A stretch of DNA of 64,000 bases from Phnomibacter ginsenosidimutans (GTDB taxonomy: Bacteria > Bacteroidota > Bacteroidia > Chitinophagales > Chitinophagaceae): positions 1,356,501 through 1,420,500 of the forward strand of contig NZ_CP046566.1 in NCBI RefSeq assembly GCF_009740285.1, read 5' to 3'. Within the stretch, counting starts at the first letter, position 1. Every line of letters begins with the position of its first letter. The translations under genes and the position numbers were made by a program. Positions 1 to 11,257 of the stretch are shown here, piece by piece. Below the pieces are notes generated by a model, which saw only the letters and a list, made by a program, of their open reading frames with translations, did not search any database and was not told where the DNA came from.

Positions 1-3000
1 GATGACATCGGTAGAGTTTTCGGCAAGCAAGCGGTAAATAGCTTCGCTCTTTACCAATGCAAGCTCCATGTTTTTTCTTCTGGTAATATCGGTGTCGCCA
101 CCACGATAACCTTTGAGATTTCCATGTTCATCTACAATCGGCGTTCCGGTTGTAGCCAGCCATACTTCATGTCCATCTTTGTGTACAGCTGGGTTTTCTA
201 AATCATTGAAGGTTTCTTTATTGCGAAATACATGCTGTGTAAGCGCAATGAAGGTGGAGCGGTTTTCTTCAGGATGCAAATCGTAATAATGCAATTTGCC
301 CACCATTTCTTCCGGGGTGTATCCCAATACTTCTGTGACTACATCGCTTACATAAGTGAAAAGACCGTTTTGATCTACTTCCCAGGCAAAGGTGTGGGAA
401 AGGGTAGTAAGCTGAACCAGTCGTTCTTCGTTTTCACGAAGTTGCATTTCAGCAATTTTACGTTCGGTTATTTCAGTGCTCATGCCACATACCCCTGTAA
501 CTTTTCCTTCGTTGTCTTTCAGGGGAAATTTGATGCTGAGAAAATGATGGACAGCTTCGGCTGTTTCTACCAATTCTTCAACTTCTAGTATTTTGTCCGT
601 TTGCATTACATAATTGTCGTGCTCCCGATATATTTTGGCTTGTGCTTCGCCAAATATTTCCACATCCGTTTTACCAATCACATCCTGACGGCTTTTGCCA
701 ATCATTGCTTCAAATCTTTTATTGATGGTTCTGTAAGTGCCATCCAGATTTTTTACAAAAATGAGTGAGCCCGAGTTGTCGATAATGTTCTCGAGGAAGC
801 GTTTGTTTTCTTCCAATGAATTTTCTGTTTGCAAACGTTTCTTTACGTTGAGCAATACCTGTGTGTACAGGTGAAGGAGTTGCTGTTCTTTTTCTGAATA
901 GTAGTGCGGTTTTCTTACTGAATCAAAACCGATAAAGCCTAACAGCCGGTTGTTATCAATCAGCGGCAGCGTTATAAGGCTTTGAATGTGTTGAGCTGTC
1001 AATACTTCTTTCAACTCTTTTTGCGAATCATCTTTGAGCAGTTGCACATCAGCTATCACAAAGGGCAATCCCTGTTTGTGCTTGTCTAACCAATCGTGCA
1101 TGCCTTCTACTGAAATGTTTTGGAGATTCATTATTTCTGCACCTATGCCGTCTTCGCACCACTCGTAGGTGTTGGAGCAGGTAAGTGCATCCAAGTCATA
1201 GTCGAAAATGTATGCCCTGTCTGCCTGCACAAAACGGCCAATGGTACCCAGTGAATGATGGATGGATTGGTCGAGTTGATCCAGCGGAATATTGATGTAA
1301 GTAGTCGCAATCTCCATCAGCATTTGTTGCAATTCTGCCTGCGCTTTCAATTCTGCTTCTGCTGCTTTGAGGTCGCTGATATCGGTAAAGGTGGCAAACA
1401 CCCGATCGGGCGTGTCGTCGGGATGGATGAACTCGGGTTCAGAGTTAACAATAATCCACCTGTATTTTTCCAGTTCAGGATGGAATATGCCCATTACTTT
1501 ATTGTGCACGGGTTTGCCGGTCCGCAGGGTTTCCATAGCCGGATGCTCCTTGCCAGGGAAGATGGTACCATCTTCGTGAATAGAATGCCATCTGGAATCG
1601 GTAGATATTCTGCCCAGCATTTGGTCAAGGCTCAGGCCCAATATTTTTTCAGCTGCTTTATTGGCTTTAATGATATGCCCGGTTTTGTCCTGATACACTA
1701 CGCCTTGCGCCATTGTGTCAAACAAGCGGCGGTAATCATTTTCACTATCACGTATTTGTGTTTCAGATTTTCTGCGAACTATGGCGTTGGTTACAATTTC
1801 TGCCAGCACCTGCAGCAGTTGTATTTCGGATGGTTTGAAAGAACGGGGTTTGCGAACTGCATCAAAGCCAATGAATCCGATATTCTTCTGATGCACCATG
1901 AGTGGCAATACCACCAATGACTGAATGCCTTGTTCTGCGAAGTGTTGGTACAGTGCCGGTGTATCTCTCAGTGCCTCAATGTTGGGTACATGATACACTT
2001 CTCCTTCATTGTGTGCTGCCAAAATATCGGCAAACAAATGCATGGGCAACGATTGCAGGTTGCCAATTTCAGGCGTAATATTTTCTGCACACCATTCATA
2101 GGTATTGCTGGAGGTACTGTTACTGTAGTCATGCTCAAATACATACGACCTGTCGGCATGTGTAGCCAAGCCTACCTTTTCGAGCATGCGGTTCATTACA
2201 TCATCAAACTGTTCTACCGGTGCGTTGATGAATTCTGTAGCCAACTGCATCAGCAGATGCTGAAACTCTTCCTGATTCTTTAAACGTATTTCAGCTAGTT
2301 TTCTGTCAGTTACATCTACGGCAGTGCCTGCGTGGGCCACCACTTCACCCTCTTCATTTTTTACCGGCAGCGATTTGTTTCTTAACCATTTTATTGCTCC
2401 GTCGGGTGTTACTATCCGGTACACCATGTCAAACTCCAACGTTTCTTTGTACCGTTCGAAGTTGTTCCAAACCATTTCCCGGTCTTCCGGATGTACTGCA
2501 TTGAAGAAGAAGCGTTCTTCTTCATGTAAATCAGCAATTTTTCTACCGAATACTTTTTCATAAGCGGGGTTGATGTAGAGCAGTTCTTTAAAATCTGCTG
2601 AACGGAGCCAAAACACTTCATTTACCGTTTCTGCAATCTGGCGGAAACGGTTTTCACTCTCGGCCAATTGCAATTGTGCAAGCCGTTTGTCGTGCACATC
2701 ATTAAATGCAACCAGGCTGATGTCGCCAGAAATTACAAACCCGATTTCAAAGTATCTTGATTCCCCGTTTTTACACACAATGGAAACTTCCATAGGTGTT
2801 ACATTGGTTTGTGTTTGCAATGCTTTCAACACTGCAGCATCCCATGCAGTACGTATGGCTGTCCGGTATTGTTCTTCGGGGTAGGCGGTTGTCCACCATT
2901 TTTCTATGTTGGGTATGTCTTCTTTTGTATATCCGGTGAGTGTACGGAAATGCTGGTTGGATAATAGTATTTCTCCTGTAGCAGAAATAGCTACCAGTCC

Positions 3001-6000
3001 TACAGGTGTTGCTTCAAACACCGACTTGTATTTCTGCTCACTCTCTTCCAGCAGCAAAGCGGCCTGTTGGGTTTCGGTGATGTCTCTCGAAAGGATGAGC
3101 ACATTGCCGTTTTCCATCAACTGCAACTTGGCGTCAAAGTAGCGCAAGTTGTTTTCGCCCAATTCCATTTGGTATTGCCAGTTGAGTACTTTTTTTCTTT
3201 TTTCACCAATTGAAAAATCGGATCAAGAGAAGCACATATTTCTGGCGGCATTACTTCATTGAAGTTTTTGCCCATAAACATTTCCGGCGGCATCAGCAGC
3301 TGTGCTTCGCTGGAGGATTTGAATGCAGTGAATTTGCCTTCCCTGATCGAGAACGAACAGCAAGTCGGGGATGGCCTGTAGCAGTGAGTCGATGTATTGC
3401 GCCTGTGCTTTTAATTCTGTGGTAGAGTGTTGTTCTGCCGTGATGTCTGCAATTACACCAAGTGACTTAATTGGCTTTGCATTATCATCATAGAAGGTTT
3501 CGCATCTTTCATGTACATACTTTATTTCTCCCTGTTTTGTATAAATGCGATGTGTAATATCGTATGGGATTCTTTGGCTCAGATGCTGTTGGTAAGTTTT
3601 GTCTACCAACGCAGCATCTTCTTTCGGCATCATACTCATGTATTGCTGGTATACAGGAACAGGATCTGTTTCATCCATGCCAAAAATGTCGAAAACATCT
3701 GACGACCAGGTTATATGATTTTGTTCAATATTGAATGTCCAGTATCCTGTTTTAGCAATTTTCTGCACCTGCTTCAATATCACTTCCCTGGCTTCTGCTT
3801 CTTCTTTTGCTTTCAACAAAGTTTGCTCGGCCTGTACCTGCTTGGTTACATCCGTCATAATGCCAATGGTGTACAGTGGTTCACCTGTAACTTCATCAAA
3901 GTCAGTAACGCCACTTGCATTGATGTACTTAATGCTGCCGTTTTTCAAAACAATTCTATGCCTTACGTCGTATGGCGCCTGTTGTTGAAGGTGCTTTTGG
4001 TAGGCGTCATCCAACAGTGCTTTGTCGTCGGGGTGTACAAAGCTGAGGTAGAGCGGATAGGTAGGAATAACAGAGTCGGGGATGAGGCCCAAAATTTCAT
4101 ACACCGCATCGGACCATTGCAACTGGTTTTGCAAATAATCCAACGACCAAGAGCCCATCATGGCGATGCGTTGTGCCTGCTTTAGCAACAATTCATTTTC
4201 CTCAGCTTTGTCTTTGGCCAATTGCAATGCTTTAGTTGCCTGAATTTTTTCACTCACATCACTAAATACTCCCGCAATGGTCATTTGCCCATTGTATTCA
4301 ACAAATATGGGCGTGATTTCCATTTGTAATACGGTGCCCGATTTGTGTATTACATCATACAACAAAGTTTCATGCATTACACCGGCTTCCAATTGTGCAA
4401 AGTCTTCTCTCACCCGCTCATATTCGTATGGCGGATGCAGGTCTTTGGGAGTGAGTGTATAAAACTCTTCGGGGGTATAGCCAAAGAGTTTGCAAAGGGC
4501 GTTGTTTACATACTCAAAACGATGGGTAATGTGATTGACAATGCCAACGCCTTGTGGCAGGCCGCCCATCAGGTTGTGCATGTTTACCGATGCTCTGGCT
4601 ACAGCCTGCTGTGCCATACGCAGGTCGTGTACATCTGTAAATGTGATGATGTTGATTTCGCTGCCTGGCATAAAGCCCAGCTGAAAATATCGTTGCTCAC
4701 CGTTTTTGCAGGTGATGTAAGCTTCAAAAGCAGTTACACTGCTGTTAGTGGCTTTTGCGTGGTTGATAGTTTGTAGCCATTCTGTCGATATTTTCTCGCG
4801 GTATTCAGCATCGGGGTAGGCATTTTTCCACCATGCTTCCGGGTTGGCCACATCCTGATAGTCGTAGCCGGTCATTTTTTTGAAACTATCGTTGCCCAGC
4901 AAAATTTCGTTTTCGCTGCCGGTAACCACAATACCTACAGGAGATGCATCATATAAGGTTCTATAACGGGCTTCGCTTTGTGCCAGCGCAATCTCCGCTT
5001 TTTTTCGGGCTGTGATATCGCTGCTTACACCCATGATGCCAATGGGTTTGTAGTTGTCGTCGCACCTAAAATTTTGGTGGTACTCTTTACCCAGATAGGA
5101 GTGCCATCTTTTCTGTACGCCTCAATTTCCATGGTCACTTCCCGGCTTTGCAGGGCAGGGTTGGCTTCCAGCTCGGCCAGTAGCTTTTGGTGTAAGGTTT
5201 TAAAAGTGTCGATAGAGTGCTGCGGAAATCTTTTTTCCAGCGGCGTGGTAAAATATTCTTCTACGGTTAGTCCATAAATCTTTTCAACCGATGGGCTTAC
5301 ATAACTGGCTTTGTATTGCAGGTCGCCAATCCAAACCATGTCGGTCATTTGCTCAGCAATTCTTCTGAACTTGGCTTCGTTGGTAACCAGTGTTTCTTCC
5401 GCTATTTTCCGTTGTGTAATGTCGACAAACGTCATCAGGTGATACTTTGCCTGTGAAGACGTAACCTATCTCAACATTTTTCAGGCTACCATCTTTGCAC
5501 ACAATAACGGACTCTATATTGGGGACGGGTGATTTTCTTTTGCCATTATTGCTCAGGATAATTTCCCAGTTCTTTTGTGCACTTTTTTTGCTTTCTACCG
5601 AGGGGTAAGCCTTTTCCCACCAATCTTGCAGGCTGTCTATGTCGTAAGGCTTGTAGCCTGTTAGTTGCTGAAATTTTTTGTTGCCCAAAAACACATGTTC
5701 GTCTTCGCTTATGGCCACCATACCCACAGGTGCATATTGTATGAGCGACTGATAGTTTTGCTGTTCTTCTTTCAGCGCCAATTCGGCCAGCCGTTGTTTG
5801 GTAATGTCCATTACAATACCAATGGTTCTCACTGGTCTACCCTGTGCATCAAATTCTGTCCGGCATTTTTCGTGCACATACTTCAGCGTTTTTTTTGCCG
5901 TGATGATTCGGAAAATAATGTTGAAGTCTGACCGGTATTCGATGTGTTTTGAAAAGGCAGTATCTACCAACTCCACATCTTCAGGATGTATACAAACTGC

Positions 6001-6938
6001 ATGAAAAAGCTGTGGGTTGGCTCAAAATCACTACTGTTAATATCAAAAATGCGACAAGTGGTTTCCGACCATTTGATGTGATAATCCGAATGCCGGATTT
6101 CCCATGAGCCCATGTTGCCAATGTCTTGCGCCTGTCGCATGAGCATTTCACTGGCTGCAATAGTTTCCTTGGCTTTTGTTTCAAGTTCAGCAAGTTGTTT
6201 TCGTTCTGTTACATCCTGAAACAAGCCAGAAATACAGGGCCGCCCTTTGAACGAAACAATAACGGCAGAAATATCTACGGTAAAAATGTGGCCGTCTTTG
6301 TGCAAAGAATCGAGGTTGGTAAGATGGGAGGTTTTGCCCTCCAGCATGCTTGTGAATGTTTCTATTACCCGCTGTGTTTCGTACTCGGGGTGAAGCTGCA
6401 CCGGCGAAAGTTGTTCAAACTCTTCCGCTGTGTAGCCAAACATGTCGCAGATGGCTCTGTTGGCGTATACAAAATTTCTTGTTTGTATATCTGCCAGCAG
6501 CATGCCGTTGGGCAGTTCGTCCATCAGCCGCTGCATATTGTCAGTAGCTTCTTTTCGGGCCTTTGATGTTTGAGCGTAGCCCGGCAATGTTTCAATAAAT
6601 ACAGAAATGCCCTGAGTGTCGGGGTAAATGCGGTAAGCATACCAAGCCTTTGAGTCACGGGCAGGTACTTCCAAAAATTGCTGCTGCTGTGTGCTGATGG
6701 CAGCCTTAAATGCGGTAAGAATTTCCGGTTCAAAAAAAGGATTGTTGCTAATGACGGTGTTGTTGATCATCAGCGTTTCCTTGCTTTCTCCAAGTAATGT
6801 GGCAGCACTCTCGTTGGCAAACACACAACGCAGGTTAGGGTCGAGTGCCAGGCAGGCGTCGCCAATCCGGTCAAGTGATGCTTGCAATTGCCCGAGTATG
6901 TATGCTAATGTTTCTGAGTCTCCTCGCTGGTTGGCCAT
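1..6938 (-). CDS. Giant multi-PAS/GAF sensor protein, C-terminus beyond window, four frameshifts
   Basis: This is a soluble signal-sensing protein of at least about 2,300 residues; no membrane segment or signal peptide is visible. Reading from the ATG at 6938 I count at least 15 PAS units, each ending in a D(I/V)T-type PAC end such as DVTERK or DITARKKAE. Two GAF domains lie between PAS units, near 2280-1760 and 1340-830. A further PAS starts at the left edge. Several units are near-duplicates (F/WW..AYP and FVHPED types), so internal duplication built the protein. The output domain (histidine kinase, GGDEF or other) is outside the window, so its role is unknown. The reading frame breaks near 5987, 5440, 5070 (T run) and 3345 (G run) but is open on both sides of each break. 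I therefore treat it as one gene with likely indel errors; a decaying pseudogene is the alternative. Confidence 0.8.
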
Positions 6939-7483
6939 TTGGCTTTTTAGTTTATAGGTTCAGTTGTTGGTGAAGTACAATCAGGCCAACGGATTGACAT
7001 GCCATCATCATACGTCCGGTATTGGCAGGAGCATACATCAACCACCTGTGGGGTATAGGGTTACCCAACAGGACAGGTCCATTCTTTCTAATCAGGGGGA
7101 ATTAAACTGAATCGGCAGACAGTCCAAACTAAGGCTATATACGGGGCCGAAACTCGTACAAATTAACGGCCATTCTGCCAAACATCATAGCCGTAAGGCT
7201 GTAATTCGGCTTCATTTTCGGTAAATGGCCGTCAGATATCTGTAAATGTTGTGTGTGTGGTTCGTGAATGGATACCCCTCCCTCAAGAAGTACTTAAAAA
7301 TATTAAAAATTGCCGTCTCAAAACCTGCTGTAAATCAGGCCACACAAGCATTTCATCGATAAGTTTTACCCGTTGGCCAGATTGCAAAAAACCAGAATGC
7401 AAGGATGTGCACATTTGGCGCAAAAACCTTCTTGTTTCCTCACGGGCAAGCCTTACTTTTGCGGCCCAAAAGCATTAATCCGA
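6939..7483. other. Intergenic region between divergent PAS sensor and atpG
   Basis: About 545 bases separate two divergently transcribed genes. No ORF with coding character is visible on either strand. The right end carries the atpG promoter. The rest has short imperfect inverted repeats around 7190-7230 (AGCCGTAAGGCTG) but nothing I can assign. Promoter elements for the PAS sensor are presumably here, but I could not locate them convincingly. Confidence 0.5.
7431..7461 (+). promoter_or_regulatory. atpG promoter (Bacteroidota -33/-7 type)
   Basis: CTTG at 7431-7434 is followed after 19 bases by TACTTTTG at 7454-7461, matching the TTTG/TAnnTTTG pattern of the Bacteroidota housekeeping sigma factor. 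The atpG ATG follows 22 bases later. This also rules out the longer reading frame that begins upstream at 7373. Confidence 0.6.
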
Positions 7484-8365
7484 ATGAGTGGTGCATTAAA
7501 AGAGGTTCGTAACCGAATCAAAAGCGTACAGAGTACCCAGCAAATTACCAAGGCCATGAAAATGGTGAGTGCCGCCAAGCTGCGCCGTGCACAAGATGGT
7601 ATCCAGCAAATGAGGCCCTATGCCAAAAAATTGCAGGAAATGCTGAGCAATATTGTGAGCAATACCGAGGTAGAAGCCGGCGGTGCCCTCACGGTGGAGC
7701 GTCCTATCGAAAAGGTATTGGTTATCCTCATTACCAGCGACCGCGGCCTTTGCGGTGGCTACAATGCCAACCTGGTAAAGCTGGCCAAAGCCACCATTCT
7801 GGAGCAGTACGCTGCCCAGCATGCCAAGAAAAATGTAACCGTTTGGAACATTGGTAAAAAAGGTTGGGAAAGCCTGAGCAAACAGGGTTTCAATACCGAT
7901 GCTACCCATAAAGACATTTTCCTCCACCTCAGCTTCGAAGCCGTGCAGGCTTGTGCTCAGGCTGCCATCAACGGCTTCCTGGCCAAAGATTTCGACGTGG
8001 TAGAAGTGGTATACAGCGAATTCAAGAATGCCGCTTCACAGCGTTTTCAGGTAGAACGTTTCCTGCCCATTCCTAAAATGGAAAAGAAAGCAGGTGCTGC
8101 CAAGGCCGACTTCATTTTTGAGCCCAACAAGGAGCAACTCATTGCGGAGCTGATGCCCAAAATTTTGAACACCCAACTGTATAAGGCCGTGCTGGATGCC
8201 CACGCCAGTGAGCATGGTGCCCGCATGACGGCCATGGACAAAGCCACCGAAAACGCCGGCGAACTGCTGAAGAGCCTCAAGATCAGCTACAACCGTGCCC
8301 GCCAGGCTGCCATCACCACCGAACTGACCGAGATTGTGAGTGGTGCCGCCGCCCTGCAGGGATAA
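7484..8365 (+). CDS. atpG: ATP synthase F1 gamma subunit
   Basis: This is the central rotor shaft of F1, which couples proton flow through F0 to ATP synthesis at the inner face of the cytoplasmic membrane. The 293-residue product has the family N-terminus (LKEVRNRIKSVQSTQQITKAM), the mid-protein TSDRGLCGGYNAN motif and the C-terminal helix ending in ITTELTEIVSGAAAL. I chose the ATG at 7484 because the conserved N-terminus begins there and a promoter ends just upstream. No atpA or other atp gene lies next to it: the upstream neighbour is the divergent PAS sensor and downstream is scpB after a terminator. It therefore appears to be transcribed on its own. Confidence 0.96.
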   Translation: MSGALKEVRNRIKSVQSTQQITKAMKMVSAAKLRRAQDGIQQMRPYAKKLQEMLSNIVSNTEVEAGGALTVERPIEKVLVILITSDRGLCGGYNANLVKLAKATILEQYAAQHAKKNVTVWNIGKKGWESLSKQGFNTDATHKDIFLHLSFEAVQACAQAAINGFLAKDFDVVEVVYSEFKNAASQRFQVERFLPIPKMEKKAGAAKADFIFEPNKEQLIAELMPKILNTQLYKAVLDAHASEHGARMTAMDKATENAGELLKSLKISYNRARQAAITTELTEIVSGAAALQG

Positions 8366-8406
8366 GCTTTGCCGACAGTTCGAAAAAACAACGCATAAAA
8401 TTGAAC

Positions 8407-8442
8407 ATGAAGAATTGCTTTTCGGTAATTCTTCATTTTTTT
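8407..8442 (+). terminator. Rho-independent terminator after atpG
   Basis: ATGAAGAATT pairs with AATTCTTCAT across a short loop and is followed by a run of T. It lies 42 bases after the atpG stop and separates atpG from scpB. Confidence 0.7.
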
Positions 8443-8489
8443 GGTACCCCATTCAGCCCCGCTGATTTTACACTTTAAAGCATTCAGGC

Positions 8490-9371
8490 ATGGAAATATC
8501 TGTGATTATACCGCATGTGGAAGCCCTCATTTTCGCCAGCGAAAAACCGGTAACCACCCTCGACCTGCTCGAACTGGTCAACAATGCCATTGCCTTTATG
8601 GAAGAGCGGGCCACCCTCGATCAGGTGGAGAGTGCCATTGAAGCCGTTCGTGAAAAATACAGCAGCGAATTTTATCCCTTCGAAGTACGGGAAAGCGGCG
8701 GTGGCTGGCAGTTCCTTACCAAGGGTACCTACCACAAAACCGTGGCCGTGCTCAATGGCGATAAGTTTTTGAAACGCCTGAGCTCTGCAGCACTGGAAAC
8801 ACTCGCCATCATTGCCTACAAGCAGCCCATTACCAAGGGCGAAATTGAAAGCATCCGTGGGGTAAACAGCGACTACGCCGTGCAAAAACTGCTGGAAAAA
8901 GAACTGGTGGTGATTACAGGTCGTAAAGAAGATGCCCCCGGCCACCCACTCATTTATGCCACCAGCAAAACCTTTATGGATTACTTCGGCATCAATAGTC
9001 CCGAAGAGCTGCCCAAGCTCAGCGATATTGTGCCCACTGATATGGTGATGCCCACTGCTGTAGGCGAAGCCCACATGGTAGACAGCGATGTGGAAGCCGA
9101 GCAGTCAGATGCAACCGCACCAGCCGAACATGCAACTGATGAAAACAGTGGAGAGGTAAATATGCTGGCGGTAAATGCCGATGGCGAAATGGAAGAAATC
9201 ATGCTGAATGCAGAAGCCACCATAGATGCGGCCGAAGCCATAGAAGAAGTGCAGGAAGAAACCACTGAAATAGAAACGGCTGAAGAAGCTGTCGAAAACG
9301 ATGACACAGCTGCTGATGCACCTGATGAAGATGCCGCGGCGCCTGCCGATGACGAACCAACACAAGCTTAA
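8490..9371 (+). CDS. scpB: Segregation and condensation protein B
   Basis: ScpB is the winged-helix kleisin partner that works with ScpA and SMC in chromosome condensation and segregation. Residues 1-180 or so hold the family fold, including ESGGGWQF, RLSSAALETLAIIAYKQPITKGEIE and IRGVNSDYAVQKLLEK. From about residue 190 the protein has a tail rich in Glu, Asp and Ala (roughly 100 residues). The total is 293 residues, longer than typical ScpB of about 180-200; acidic tails of this kind occur in some Bacteroidota ScpB proteins. No scpA is visible nearby. A hairpin downstream separates it from lysA. Confidence 0.92.
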   Translation: MEISVIIPHVEALIFASEKPVTTLDLLELVNNAIAFMEERATLDQVESAIEAVREKYSSEFYPFEVRESGGGWQFLTKGTYHKTVAVLNGDKFLKRLSSAALETLAIIAYKQPITKGEIESIRGVNSDYAVQKLLEKELVVITGRKEDAPGHPLIYATSKTFMDYFGINSPEELPKLSDIVPTDMVMPTAVGEAHMVDSDVEAEQSDATAPAEHATDENSGEVNMLAVNADGEMEEIMLNAEATIDAAEAIEEVQEETTEIETAEEAVENDDTAADAPDEDAAAPADDEPTQA

Positions 9372-9390
9372 TTTATTGACACATACCTGC

Positions 9391-9416
9391 AAACCCGCCC
9401 CACGACGGCGGGTTTG
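9391..9416 (+). terminator. Terminator-like hairpin between scpB and lysA
   Basis: AAACCCGCC pairs with GGCGGGTTT around a seven-base loop. The T tract is short, so termination may be partial. Confidence 0.5.
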
Positions 9417-9443
9417 TAACAACAAGCAATCTGATACAGCATC

Positions 9444-10661
9444 ATGAGCCTGGAACAACACCTGAGCAACGAACAGCTCACCGCCATAGCCGCCGAGTAC
9501 GGCACGCCCGTTTACGTGTACAACGCCGATAAAATCACTGCGCAGTACCAGCAGCTAACCACGGCTTTTGCCGGACAGCAAGTGCGTTTTTTTTATGCTT
9601 GTAAGGCCCTTACAAATCCGCATATTTTGCGCCATGTGCACAGCATGGGTGCTGGTATTGATTGCAGCTCTATCAACGAAGTAAAACTGGCCTTGTATGC
9701 GGGTGCACAGCCCGGCAATATTTTGTACACCAGCAACGGCATTGCTTTTGACGAAATAGCTGAAGCCGTGAATCTGGGTGTGCATGTAAACATTGACAGC
9801 CTCAGCAATCTGGAAAAATTTGGTGCCCGCTTTGGCAACAGCTATCCGGTGGGTTTACGCCTTCGCCCAAACATTATGGCAGGAGGGAACCTCAAAATTT
9901 CTACCGGGCATGATAAGAGCAAATTTGGTATACCGGTAGATCAGGTGCAGCAGGTGCTGGCACTGGTGCAGCAATACAACATCCGTGTGAATTGCCTGCA
10001 CATACATACCGGCAGCGAAATAAAAGACGTAGACATATTTGTGCAGGGCATTGAAGTGCTGTTTGATATTGTGCCCATGTTTCAGCATTTGCAATACATC
10101 GACCTCGGCGGCGGCTTTAAAGTAGCCTATCGTAAAGGCGAGCAGGTGACAGACATCAATGAGCTGGCAGCCAAAGTTGGTGCTGCTTTTGCCAACCATC
10201 CTAACCCCAATGGGCAACCGCTGGAAGTATGGTTTGAGCCGGGTAAATACATGGTGAGTGAATGCGGTTATTTCCTTGCCAGTGTAAACGTGCTCAAGGA
10301 AACAGCAGCCGCCACTTTTGTGGGCATCAACACGGGCTTCAACCACCTCATTCGCCCCATGTTTTACGATAGTTATCACTACATCAAAAACATCAGCAAC
10401 CCTGATGGGGAGCCGAAGCAGTATGCAGTAGTCGGCAACATTTGCGAAACCGACACTTTTGCCTGGGACCGCAAACTCAACGAAGTGCGGGAAGGTGATT
10501 TGCTGCTGTTTTATAACGCAGGCGCCTACGGGTTTGAAATGAGCAGCAACTTCAACAGTCGCTACAAGCCTGCTGAAGTAATGGTGAAGGATGGAGCAGT
10601 AACACTCATTCGCCGCCGCGATACCTTTGAGGATTTGCTGCGCAATGTGGAGCCATTGTAG
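9444..10661 (+). CDS. lysA: Diaminopimelate decarboxylase
   Basis: This PLP enzyme decarboxylates meso-diaminopimelate to L-lysine, the last step of lysine synthesis. The 405-residue protein has the fold-type III decarboxylase layout. The PLP lysine is in FFYACKA (Lys54), with SINEVKLA, the HIHTGSEI motif, the glycine loop DLGGGFK, and CETDTFAWDR carrying the active-site Cys from the partner subunit. It ends with GAYGFEMSSNFNSR. The length suits stand-alone LysA, with no aspartokinase fusion. The ATG at 9444 gives the expected short N-terminus. Confidence 0.95.
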   Translation: MSLEQHLSNEQLTAIAAEYGTPVYVYNADKITAQYQQLTTAFAGQQVRFFYACKALTNPHILRHVHSMGAGIDCSSINEVKLALYAGAQPGNILYTSNGIAFDEIAEAVNLGVHVNIDSLSNLEKFGARFGNSYPVGLRLRPNIMAGGNLKISTGHDKSKFGIPVDQVQQVLALVQQYNIRVNCLHIHTGSEIKDVDIFVQGIEVLFDIVPMFQHLQYIDLGGGFKVAYRKGEQVTDINELAAKVGAAFANHPNPNGQPLEVWFEPGKYMVSECGYFLASVNVLKETAAATFVGINTGFNHLIRPMFYDSYHYIKNISNPDGEPKQYAVVGNICETDTFAWDRKLNEVREGDLLLFYNAGAYGFEMSSNFNSRYKPAEVMVKDGAVTLIRRRDTFEDLLRNVEPL

Positions 10662-10782
10662 TGTGTTTTATTTTTCGCACAGAGGGCACAGAGGAATACA
10701 AGTTTTTTTTCGCCCATGCTGCTGTTATCATCAGCATATTACAGCGTAGCCTTGGTTTGTGTCATCAGGAACCGCTATTCAA

Positions 10783-11031
10783 TCACTTCGGTTTTACAAC
10801 ATGCTGCCGGATGGCGAAATACAAGCCCAATCCGGTAGCCAGCGAGGCTATCACAATGCTTCCTTTTAGGCCAAATGTTTCGGCAAAGAAGATCAATATT
10901 TTTTGCTTGCCTATCTGGGTGCTGGATAGTTCAATAGTGGTGCCCTGTTCAATGTCGTACGCAAACGCCACCAGCAGTGCTGAGGAAATAGCGATAGCTA
11001 ATGCATACAACCAGCGTTTTAGTTTTTCCAT
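10783..11031 (-). CDS. Small two-helix membrane protein, unknown function
   Basis: An 82-residue product. A first hydrophobic segment spans about residues 8-25 (LYALAIAISSALLVAFAY) and a second about 56-73 (GSIVIASLATGLGLYFAI), with a polar stretch between and a basic C-terminus. This pattern is much more protein-like than the overlapping plus-strand frame, which is why I prefer it. I recognise no family. It lies convergent to lysA and divergent from the T9SS protein gene. Confidence 0.55.
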   Translation of the reverse strand: MEKLKRWLYALAIAISSALLVAFAYDIEQGTTIELSSTQIGKQKILIFFAETFGLKGSIVIASLATGLGLYFAIRQHVVKPK

Positions 11032-11230
11032 AGCGTAAAGCGCAATTTACAGCGATATGGAATTGCTTTTGCTGCTACTCGGCTTTGCTGCCTGATATGT
11101 AAATAAATTGGCGATGCATACAACCAGCCGGTATAAAATCCTGCACCCTTTTATCCAACCATTTTCCCGCTTCATCCGTACTATTCACACTGTTACGTTG
11201 GATTGCTTTACAGGCAAGCCTTTATTTATT

Positions 11231-11238
11231 TAAGTTTG
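11231..11238 (+). promoter_or_regulatory. -7 box upstream of the T9SS-exported protein
   Basis: TAAGTTTG matches the Bacteroidota -7 consensus exactly and lies 19 bases before the ATG at 11258. A possible -33 element (CTTTA) is near 11207. Confidence 0.55.
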
Positions 11239-11257
11239 AGCCAAATCCATTCCGGAC

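Noticed and set aside
1255-1920. Long plus-strand reading frame inside the PAS region
   Set aside because: It is antisense to the continuous PAS/GAF frame on the minus strand and has no protein-like pattern; it is a shadow frame.
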